From the NCBI GenBank assembly GCA_023014335.1, contig JAECYW010000003.1:3534001-3598000 (forward strand): a DNA stretch of 64,000 nt, in the 5' to 3' direction. The notes below the pieces were generated by a model. That model saw only the letters and a list, made by a program, of their open reading frames with translations, made no database searches and was not told the DNA's origin. A program made the translations under genes and the position numbers. The DNA is from Galerina marginata (taxonomy: Eukaryota; Basidiomycota; Agaricomycetes; Agaricales; Galerinaceae). Of this stretch, positions 20,160 to 30,090 are shown one piece after another; position 1 is the stretch's first letter, and the number at the start of each line of letters is the position of its first letter.

Positions 20160-22513
20160 TCAAGTTCGTTTTCGAAGGGCATAACGACGGCCAGGAGGAG
20201 TCTCGATTATGGTGGACGGACCTGCCTCAGGGCCGGAACTGAGGTGGGTGTAACGATTGTTCGTCGAAAGTAGACCCCCACTGACCTCATTCATAGGCTG
20301 GGGCGCAGGAGTTGGCATTGTTGGTGGTGCCTTTAGCGGACGAGGAAGAGGGCGTGGACGCGGAGGTGGGGATGACTCTGGGGATGACTCATAATTGCTT
20401 TCCTCACTATCTTCTTCATCAGATGCAGCCACTGGTTGGCGTTTTCGGGCTGGCGCACGCTTTTTTGGAGCTGCTGCACGCCGTTTCTCAGCCGCCGCCT
20501 GCCGCTTCAATTCTGCCGCTTCAAAATCTTCGACGTACTTGGCCATCTGCGCCATCTCTCGCCGCCATTGGCCCTCCGCCTTCTCTGCCTCGGCCTTGGC
20601 TTTTTTCCTCTGCGCGTCTCGCTTCTTCTCCTCTGCTGCTCGTTGCTGCTCCTCCTGCACTCTGTTTTTGTAATAGTCGTCGATTGCCTGCCGCCTCTGT
20701 TTAAAAATTTCCTTCGCCTCTTCGGTAACCATGTCTTGGAACATCTTCCGATACCTCGCCATCCTCGCCTCTTCTCCAGTCAAGTGACGAGCCTCTGTAG
20801 TCGCGCGTTTGTCTGCCTTCTTCTGCTCCTTTCGGAATAGCCGCTGACGAAGCTTTTCATTCTCTAGATCCATCAAGCGTTTTTGCGCATGGTCGCGTTG
20901 GATTTGCTGCTCGCATTTCCGCAATAATTTGAAAAGCTCGTCGTTTTGGTCGCGGAGCTCCTTTCGGGAAGCATGGTACGGGACGGGTTTCGGAAGAATC
21001 AAGCGGATCTCAATATCTGGGAGTTCGACGGTGTCAGCATCGTTCTCCTCGCTTCCTGCTGTCGTTTGGGAGTTCACAGAAACATTATTGGATGTTGCCG
21101 TACTCGTTGATGGGGTAGGATTAGGATTTGAATTGGAAGTGACTGTGCTCGACGATGGTGTCGTGTCGTTGGTCGATGTGGTTGTCGACAGTAAGGAAGT
21201 TGTAGCAAGGCTTGGTGACGGGAGTGTAGTAGGCAGCGGCTGAGCCGCCTTTGTTGTTGTGTTGAGAGAAGGCTCGAAAACACTAGGATCAAGTGCGTTG
21301 CGATCGAAGGGCCAGAGTCCAGTCTTTCGCCAGGCTGATCGAATTGTCTCTGGTTTGAACGCCTTTTCCCTTGCACGTGAATAATATTCTAAAAGGTTCT
21401 CCTTTGTGATAGGTATAGACTGACGCCCAGCCTGATTGACTTCATTCTTCCAGCAGCTCGCTAATGGACCAAATACGCCGACGTCGCATGGCTGAAGCAC
21501 GTGGGTGGTATGTGACGGAAGGCAGATGACCAAAATGCGATGGTCCTCGGCGAATTTGCAGAATTCGAAGGTACAGTGGGAGTTGTGTCCATCAAGGATA
21601 AGCAAACGATAACCATTGTCCTTATTCCGTGCTGCACTCATAGGTTCAAAATCACGCTCGAGCCACTTCAGGCCAAGATCTTGGTCAGTCCATCCATTCG
21701 GTGAGATTGCAATGCTAATGACCATTTATCAAGACGCCAAAGAGTATACAAAATAAACGGCACTTGCCTTGCGTCGCACGGGTTGACACGACCCCATGCA
21801 AGGTTTTGTCGCTTCCCTTGGAACACAACGGTAGGTCGTAATGCTGTTCCATCCGCTGACACCGCTTCAATGATAGTAACAAGCTCGCGATTGCCGTCCT
21901 CGATATTGTAGACAGATCTCTGATCACGGTCAATAATCGCGCTCATCCGCTTCCCGATCCCGAGTTGGACGCCCTTTTCATCCATATTGTACATGTTCTC
22001 TTCCTTGACTTTGTATGTTGTGACAAGCTCATCAAATATGTCGTAGAGATTATTGACCGTCGCATAGTTAACATTGTTAGCACGGCACTTTTCAAGGCTT
22101 GTGGTATGCCGCATTTTCAGGTCTTTATGACGGTGCATGAACCTCCGACTCCAGCTTTTCCCAATGTCTCGTCCAGCAAGATGGCTCGCATGGTCAGTAA
22201 GTGCCTCAGGACCAAGAGGGACCCCTCGGCGCCCTTGAACCTTTGCCCAGTCGGCCAGAACTTGCTCCTGGGCATTGGTTAGAACTTGTTGGTGCTCATG
22301 AGCTTGTTGGCGTGTCTGAACACCATTGAATCGGCCTGTAAGAGTTGAATGCGGTACACCAAAGTCTTTCCCAGCACGTCGTAATGAAAGCTGATATTTG
22401 CCAGTTGTCGAAAGCCAGCTTTCACGAACCGCCTCTAGTGCAAGTTCAATTATGTCCTCCTGGTCAAGGCCGGAAAGGTCAGGAACATGGTATGAGTATG
22501 GGGATGCAGGCAT
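20160..22513 (-). CDS. Pogo/Fot1-type DDE transposase
   Basis: Cut-and-paste transposase of the Tc1/mariner superfamily. Two exons (22513-21768 and 21714-20160) give 766 residues; the 53-nt intron has a GC donor (GCAAGT...TTAG). The N-terminus has a psq/CENP-B-like helix-turn-helix (YQLSLRRAGKDFGVPHSTLT; WAKVQGRRGVPLG; KSWSRRFMHRHKDL). The DDE-1 catalytic core has Asp in NMDEKG, LILDGHNSH and VLQPCDVGVFGPL, with 35 residues between the second and third (DD35D). The C-terminal third is Ser/Thr- and then Lys/Arg/Glu-rich with a long coiled-coil region and ends LRKRT. All catalytic residues are intact and no stop interrupts it, so the protein could be active. I could not define terminal inverted repeats or a TA duplication by eye. 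Confidence 0.92.
20160..22513 (-). mobile_element. Pogo-like DNA transposon, ends not defined
   Basis: Minimum extent is the transposase gene. The element probably extends into 19.9-20.16 kb and 22.5-23.0 kb. No convincing inverted termini were found by reading both flanks. Confidence 0.6.
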
Positions 22514-23055
22514 GATAAATTATTTGGAGATTTAACAAGAGTTTTTAGGTAGTTATATGGTGTCAGTGGTGATGGGGGGGAGGAGGAAGACGTACCGAAA
22601 ATCTGCTCTATCGTGTACTTTCAAGGAAGGTAAAGATATCCATGTCTTCTCATGCTAGAATGAATGTAGACTGCTTCGTTTTCCATCGATATGACTGGTG
22701 GTTCCGTCCCAGCGGAATGTCTGAAATTGACGAAAACAGGCAATATTGAAATGCTCCGGAAGTGTGAACGCCTGCCCAAAATTGGTCCATACCCTGCAGA
22801 ATATATTTTTATATCTTGGGAAACAGTTCGTGCCTATTTTCAATGCCAAAAATCTACGAGGAAAAAAAATCCTCTTTTTGACATTTGGGATATGGAAATT
22901 AGCCTACAAAATGTTTTGGGGTATGGATGCAAGCAAAAAAAAATCGAAAAAAATCCATAACCATTTTTCAATGAAGGCCAGATAAGTTCTAAATACAACC
23001 ATCTCTTTTTTTCCCTTCATCTAGTCAAACTTGACATTCTTCTAATTATTTAAAG

Positions 23056-23353
23056 TTCGAGGTCACCGTAGCGTTGGAAGATGACTTAGAACCACTTGAC
23101 TTAGATATTTGCAGCAATAAACACTTCAATCTGGCCTCTTTGTGATTTATTTCCTATCTTTACCCTATAGTACTGCAGGGACAGCATTTTGTTCGACGAG
23201 AATCCGCCAACGGAGGAGGGTGGGGCATCGGAATCTATTTTGGGCACCGTCCAAATTAAGGAATTTGATGGATTCGGCATCACACGCTCACTTCAGTGTG
23301 GTTTTTCCGAGGAAAATCATATTTCCGCGTCTCAAATCTTTGGTGGGATGTAG
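23056..23353 (+). CDS. Spliced hypothetical coding segment
   Basis: Two exons appear to join: a segment after a TTAAAG acceptor reading FEVTVALEDDLEPLDLDICS, then, after an intron starting GTGATTT and ending CTGCAG, a segment reading LFDENPPTEEGG through VQIKEFDGFGITRSLQCGF to a stop at 23351-23353. The acidic, hydrophilic composition and frame continuity across the junction support coding, but I found no start codon or family. 22514-23055 otherwise shows AT-rich non-coding sequence. Confidence 0.35.
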
Positions 23354-23542
23354 CAGAGACTATCTAATTTACGACGGGGCAAAAAAATTGGGCCAGAAAG
23401 CTGTATTACTCGCGCTGGAATGGTTTTGACCAGCTTCCCAGGCTGACCAGGTTCCTGATTACGTACAGTACGGGTTATTTAGACTGAGCCCACAAGGGAC
23501 AAAGTGGATGGACAACATTGGACGACAGTGCGAGAACTGTGG

Positions 23543-25513
23543 ATGCGGAAAGATAAAGAGCAGTGCGAAAGTTGGAAAGACGAGGTTCAGAATGTTCTGA
23601 TCTTCGTGGGTCGCATTTTGTATCAGCTTGTTGTAAACCGACACTCACTTACATGGTAACAGTCTGGTTTGTTCTCTGCCATCGTGACCGCTTTTCTTAT
23701 TACATCGCAAACGGACCTCCAACCGGATCCAGCTCAGGAAAGCGTCCAGCTCTTGAGGCAAATTGCCGCCCAGTCGGCGGGCAAAGTTTGGGTCGCCGAA
23801 GTTGAACCGGGAATTGACCCTATCAGCATCTGGGTGAATGTCTGCTGGTTCCTCAGCTTAGTGCTGAGCCTTACGACTGCACTGGTGGGGATTGTCTCCC
23901 TCCAATGGATACGATCTCACCTGCGCAGACTAAGCGACGGAGCCGATTCTCTAGGTCTCAGTCGCATGCACTCTCTCGCCCTCCGCCAATCCTTTATCCC
24001 TCTTGTATTTACTTCACTCCCAATTATTCTCATTTTCGGCCTTACCTTCTTTCTTATTGGCCTCATTGTGTTCCTCTTCAAGATCAATCGTCCTGTCGCA
24101 ATTCCCATTACCATTGCCATTACATGTACGTTCGCATTCCTCGTTATCACAACTAGTCTTCCTGTGTTACAATCGTTCCCTGTGGGTCGGCCAAGTGACA
24201 ATCCAGAATGTTTTCCATCTCTATATCGATCTCCACAGTCGAGTCTATTCCTTGGTCGGACAGATTGGGAATCACGAAGCAAAGTCTGGCTTCAGCACCG
24301 CACAAACTACTTGGTTGATGGGAAGAGACCGCTCGCCCATCTAGAGTCTGTCCGCGCCGACACCGAGTCGAAGACATTCGCCTATGACACCATTGAGGCC
24401 CTTCGTTCGGTACAGGAAAGTCGGTCTGCAGAAAGTGAAAATGAAAGAACGGCACTAGCGAAATGCCTTGCTGAAGTTCTTCCCGTCCACTTGGACCTCT
24501 TCCCGACGGAAGATCTCGCGGACCTTATTCCATACCTTTCACCTTCCGAATATGTGCCTTCTGCAGTCTTCCTGCGAGAAGACTCAGCAACCAGAGAGGA
24601 TCTCAGCGCGGTGGCTCTCTTACAAATTGCTACCTGCAAGGGTCACCCTTTTCAGAGCACCAACCTCGTCAAGGCCTGTATCCGTGCCACACGTTGGCTG
24701 TTCGAACGGCCTCGAACCTTGGATTCAGTCCCAAAAAAACAGCCCCTTCATCTTATCTCCAAGCCTGGTAAGTCTCGCTTCCTTCCTTAGTATCACAACT
24801 TTTCATTGATATCGTACCTAGACAAACTCTCTCCCGACTCACTCGAGGCGCTCATCGACGCCCTCTCACGTTTTTTTAGTTTCGCTGTAGATTTCCTGCC
24901 AAACAGTCAAACCATCGGCCAAACGACATATACATCACCCTACACCTATTGGTTTTTGGTTCTATCCGCCAAGATCCTCACTGAGAGCTCACTCTCCGAG
25001 GAACTGCAGGCGAGGCATTCATATATTCTAAGCATAATTGCTGTTCGCTTGGGTAAAAGGCAGCAAGGCGACTATCTCTTCTACACCGCATCGATCTATG
25101 CCGGCAAAATTGCCACCTCTCCGGCGATGCTCTCGTCGCAATTTTGTGGCAATTTTCTTCGCGCTGTGAAATGCTATCGCGATGATCACCTTAAGGACGA
25201 TCCAAACTATCTACAGTCACCGTTGCGGAAAACAGTGAACGCTGACGAGGTCGCATGGGTTGTCATCGATCAGGCACTTGAAGCGGATGCATCAGGTACC
25301 ACATTCATGTCCGACTCACATGGGGCCAACGACATGATGGCGGCGCACCGTCCTCATTCTCATGCTCACAACCAGAACCACACGTTAGCTGAGGGAGGGG
25401 AATCCGGTGGACGAACTGGGGATGCTGGTGAGTCGCCTTGTTGAGGACATTGAAGTAGATTTTCGAAGCTCTAACATTTGACTACAGTTATCTGTATGAC
25501 GAGCACCGAGTGA
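23543..25513 (+). CDS. DUF6535 multi-pass membrane protein
   Basis: Agaricomycete-specific family of unknown function. Exon 1 (start uncertain; ATG at 23543 used, and the true N-terminus may lie further upstream) reads KDKEQCESWKDEVQNVLIF and splices to SGLFSAIVTAFLITSQTDLQ, the DUF6535 hallmark. Membrane segments: LFSAIVTAFLI; WVNVCWFLSLVLSLTTALVG; FIPLVFTSLPIILIFGLTFF; ITIAITCTFAFLVITTSLP. A QWIRSHLRRL motif follows the second, as in the family. Long soluble C-terminal helices follow, with a further exon from about 24823. The tail is His/Asn-rich (HRPHSHAHNQNH) and the last exon ends at 25511-25513. The gene is intact from exon 1 on. Function unknown. Confidence 0.8.
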
Positions 25514-25669
25514 GGTAGACTTTATGTGCGCCTTTGAGGCGCCTCAACCATTCCTTTAGATCATTCGATTCGTACTGGCCACTGCTTTTGTAGCTTTTGG
25601 TTGGGCATACTGTATCTTTACTCGACTACTTGACATTCTAGGCACATCAAGAAAATTTGATTATAATTA

Positions 25670-28052
25670 TCACCAGGTCCCCGCTCCCGCTCCCGCCGAG
25701 TCTGGCGGAAGTCGCTTTTCAATCTCACTTTTGATGGTCTGCTCTGGGTTAGTGGTAAATCCCACAACCGAATCAATGTTGTCAAGGCTCTCTCTTTCGA
25801 GGACAGCTTTATGACGTTTGAGAACCCTCGAAACAACATCGTTCGACAACTCTCTCGGAGGATCGGAAGGTAAGGTATCGTTAAAGATACCATGCAGGAC
25901 CAAAACGAGATTGACAACGTACGTTGCCAGAAGTTTTGCCGTTGACGGACTGTTTTATAAGAGGCATAAGCAAGTGAATTTTTGTGGGTTGGATATGTAC
26001 GTTCTATTGTTGATATCTGTCGTAAAGGTAGTGGATAGCACCGGAGCTGAGCCCGAAGCGCTCCAGCAGGGAAACCAATTCTTTTGCGCCACCGGTGCCA
26101 AAACCCGGGACATATGCTGGGCGAAATCTAAAACACGGGAGAAACGAGAAGTCAAACCGCTTCACTCGTGGATCCTATTCATCCCAAAGGAAACGCACGA
26201 TATCTGGTCGCCCTTATTCTCAATAAGAGGCTTGACAAGGCCGATGATTTCAGTAAAAAAGTTGATCCCTGACAAGATCTAAAATGCGCGTCAACGAGAA
26301 CATAAAAAATGGAGAGAAACTCGATAGCTAACCCCGGTCGGGTCGTAAAAGTTCCACACTTTTAAAACGTCATCGTGAAGGCGGTGGATGCAGTCCATTA
26401 GGATCTGGCCTTCAAAGGCGTTGCTTTGGCCGAGATCTAGCCAATACTCTGCATCAAGCTTGTGAGCCCGACGTTCAGATTAGTAGAAAGAAATGAACTT
26501 ACTCTTAAAACCTTCGCTGACGACGCAAAATGAGCGCAGATCTGGAATTACTGAGAGACCGTGGACAATACCTGATAGAGACCTCGACCTTCTGGCGAGC
26601 GTTGACCTGCTGGGCTGCAACCCAAAGAACCTCCAGTTCATGCTCAACGTCTTTTAAGATGTCACGGGTAACCTTGGTTAGGTCGATGAGCGTCTCTGTA
26701 ATATGACCGGCGTTAATAGGTAATGACTGAAGTAAAGAAATGTACAAACGTTTCGCGCTGGTGTCCTTCGTTGTTACTTTCACACAAGGTAACGAGCGAT
26801 CTATCGATAACCCCACTAAGTCCTTCTGCAGAGCAGTGACTAACTGAGCAAAGGAGGCCGATGCCATTTTTTCCGCAGTTGCTGGGTTGTCTTGGTAGCA
26901 CTGGTTTACAAGGAAATCGTACTTGGTGAAGACCGCGATGATGGGAATGCTCACTACGTAACGATAAGCAAAGAATCAAGCAATGAAGGGGCTACTGTCA
27001 CATTCTTGGGCCAGTCGCAAGAGCTTCTCGTCACCTGTTTGTAGTAGTCTTGCCCCAGTTCTGGGGGTCTCAACACAAAACCTACCGAGACAAAGAATAA
27101 TAAGCGAACATGGACTGTTGGGCGACTTGGACCCACCATATAGCGTGAATCTTTTCAGGGAGCTCATATTGTTGACGCTTTTCTAAGTATGTTTTCACGT
27201 TCTCCCATTTGGCGTTGGAACCGGGCTCAAAACCCATGCTGTCGTGGAGAATAAAGCGAGGGTTCTCTGCTGACGTGTATTCGTACTCGATGTTGGCGTG
27301 TCCGGCACGATCATGCGCGATATCAATCTATAGATATGAGCTAATCTCTCCTAGAAATTGCGACATGAAGCGAACCTTGTCTTCGCCGATATTGAAAATA
27401 TTTGCGATGAGAGAGGACTTCCCTATACCAGACTACTCCTAGATGTGAGTGCGATTACATAGCCTGACCGAATCAAAGCATTCACTTTTCCAACGAGAAC
27501 GATGCGAAACCTCTTACATGTGTCAGGCTGTGATTTCTTTCTGTCAGTGGTGTGCTCACCTTGGGCATGCCCCTAGTGTATCATCCACTTGAGAGGGCAA
27601 GCTTGTCGGGACGGCTGGTATCTGGGGCTCTTGCTTGTCTTTGGGAGCAGCCATTTCTGTGGCTACGGGTTGGGCGCCATCTCGTGTCCGATGTTAATGT
27701 CATTCAATGGAAGGAGTCAGCGTATCAGATCTCACCTCGACCGATAATGGAACTCAGTGGAGCGCTTGATAGATCTGGAGAGTGGGCTGAGTCTGCTAGA
27801 TCTGCGAGAAAGGAATTCAGGACAGTTGAGAGTAAATACCCTGATGCGAGGTAGTATTGCCGGCTGGAGAAAGGTTGAATCGTCTTCGTCGTCAATTGAG
27901 ATGGAGCCAATAAACTCACGTGCGACTGGCTCTGCAGTTCCTGCAGACGCAGAGGAGACGTGACCCAGTTGCTTAATCCAACCCCAAAGACGTTTTAGAA
28001 AGTTGGCTCTGCCTTTCTTCTTTGCTGAAGTTGATGGACGTTGGTTGGCCAT
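25670..28052 (-). CDS. P-loop GTPase-domain protein
   Basis: Multi-exon minus-strand gene starting MANQRPSTSAKKKGRANF. The G domain is assembled across introns: FRIVLVGKSGIGKSSLIANI (Walker A/G1 split by an intron), DIAHDRAGH, NPRFILHDSMGFEPG (G3 region, DSMG), HAIWFCVETPRTGARLL, IPIIAVFTKYDFLVNQ (G4, TKYD). Downstream helical region: LDAEYWLDLGQSNAFEG, HRLHDDVLKVWNFYDP, then LATYVVNLVLVLHGIFNDTL and DNIDSVVGFTTNPEQTIKSE, ending with DSAGAGAGTW. Such predicted G proteins are an expanded, uncharacterised family in mushrooms. Divergent to a paralogue at 28369. One splice junction near 26510-26620 is ambiguous. All G motifs are intact. Confidence 0.75.
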
Positions 28053-28368
28053 GGAGATGAGAGCGAGATGCAAGATTGAGGCGAGACACAAGGTAGCCGA
28101 AAGGCATCTGTCGTTGTGGGCATTCGCACAGCCTAAATACTGTCATGGTTCGACAAACAACGTTATGCCTTGAGGAGGTCGACTGGAGCTGTCAAGATCT
28201 ATAATCTGAACTGCCCGGTTTTTCATAAATATAGGACTCTACCTCTCGCCGGTCCCTGGGATTAATAATAATTATCATGCATGTCAGCCTCTGGCCAGGT
28301 CACGGGAAGGCCATGTAAGCCTCCGCTCGCAAACGAAGCTTCTGTTGTATTCGACTACCTTCATCGAG

Positions 28369-29741
28369 ATGCCTGATGAACGCCAACACATCGTCAAAAA
28401 GACCAAAGAACTTCTCAGTGGACTGAAGAAGACCTTCGGACTTGGATCGCAGCGTACTCCTCATAGCCGCTCGCACTCGCTTGCAAGCCTTGTCACTCCG
28501 CCAGTCCTTACCGCGCCAGTTTCTCCCATGCCTTCAGCCGCTCCGCTACCTGCTGTGACAATTGACCTGGACGAAGCAGCGAAACTCCGAGCCAAGTACA
28601 CCCACTTTCGCATTCTTGTTATTGGGAGGGCAAATGCTGGAAAAACAACACTGCTAAAGCGGGTGTGCAACACGACTGAGGAGCCATCCATTTACGACAA
28701 GGACAAAAAACTGGTGAGTTATCGGCTTATCGTGATACCCCACGCTCATCGTTTCTTCGCCAACAGCTTGAACCGACCTCGAAGGTGCGATCTTGGTGAT
28801 TTCTTCACCTACCTTAAATCAGATGACCGAGTTTGACACTGTAGCGGGGGGAGCACAACATTCGTCATTCATTCACATTCAAGAGCAACCCAGGGTTCAT
28901 CTTTCACGACTCTCCTGGATTTGAGGCTGGGGGTGAGGAGGAACTGGAGGATGTGATGACTTTCATTCAACAGAGCTCAAAGGCCAAGAATGTTAATGAT
29001 CAAATCCATGTAATCTGGTATTTTTTTTGTTGCCTTCCTTAATGTAGCCCAGGTGACAATGTGCTTAGGTTCTGCTTTGAGCCAAATGTAGCACGCCCTT
29101 TGCTACCATTGGAAGTTGAGTTCTTCAACAAGGATCGCACCTGGAGTGGTAAGCCCACTCAGATTGTTGAAACAAAAACTGACAAGACACAGTTCCAGTT
29201 GTGGCGATTTTCATGAAATTTGATGACCTCATAACACAGGTCCTTGAGAGGAACAAAAAACCTGAGGAGAATATGAACAAGGCTTTGGAGACCTTGGAGA
29301 TTAAGTTCAAGCAGCCGCTCAGCAGCTACAAGTTCCAACCTCATGCTTATGTGCACCTTAATGGTAGACCATTTGACATTCAACAGCTGATCTTGGGACT
29401 GATGCTATATCCAGCTATCCACAAGGACAAAGGTAACCATCAGGAACAGGTTGGGGAACTAATCAAACAGACAGCAGCATCAATGGACAACTTCGCACTG
29501 AAAATGCTATTTGTCACCATCCAACAGAATAACTTGGAGGTTTGTATTGAATATGCAGTGAATGAGTATGTCGCCTAGTTGTCCACCCTACTGCAACTTA
29601 TCCTTCACTTTAGGTATATCTTTAATTCAACTAAGACAATGGTAGGTTTCCTCAGGAATTCTAGATATGTCACAACTCAAGTCAATAAAGGGGGACTTAG
29701 TTTTCAAGGCTGCAAGTTGGTTTGGGCACTGCTACAGGAAG
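28369..29741 (+). CDS. P-loop GTPase-domain protein, 3' end unresolved
   Basis: Paralogue of the divergent gene at 25.7-28.05 kb. From ATG 28369: basic N-terminus, Ser/Pro-rich linker, then FRILVIGRANAGKTTLLKRV (G1), EPTSKRGEHNIRHSFTF, SNPGFIFHDSPGFEAG (G3, DSPG), QIHVIWFCFEP, and VVAIFMKFDDLITQV, where the G4 motif reads MKFD instead of [N/T]KxD. Then a helical region (MDNFALKMLFVTIQQNNLE). Introns: about 28713-28766, 28785-28849, 29017-29066, 29150-29193. The last recognisable coding piece ends WFGHCYRK at 29741, where a GTATGT donor follows. Exons beyond are unclear: the intron-like tandem array begins about 350 bp downstream. The altered G4 suggests weakened guanine specificity or decay. 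Confidence 0.7.
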
Positions 29742-30090
29742 GTATGTAATCATGTTAAATGAATGTCTTGAAGCCAGGACTGACATTGACAAGAATCATG
29801 TGAGAATCATACTGTATGCTGAGAATTGGACACTGCAATGACAGATTTTAGGATGTAAGTTATGTTGCCCAGTTATAAAAGACAATATTGACGCAAATAT
29901 GTAGTATGTAAGTGTGATGATAGGGGATTTGGACAATTTTCTGACAAGCAGCTTTGAAGGGAAATGAGGTAAGAATTGTATAGATGGAAGGCTAATGTCT
30001 GACTATTGGGTACAGGAGGTAATTAGCAGATTATAAAGTTGATTTTCAGTGCAAAAATTGGTTGCTGACCTTGCCTGCATTAAATCGTCT

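Noticed and set aside
20312..21243. Plus-strand frames over the transposase C-terminal half
   Set aside because: Antisense of Lys/Glu-rich and Ser/Thr-rich coding sequence, giving hydrophobic low-complexity frames.
19740..23100. Terminal inverted repeats of the Pogo element
   Set aside because: Compared the two flanks by eye; short similarities such as GATGACTTAG/TATGACTTAG are too weak and not at matching distances to call termini.
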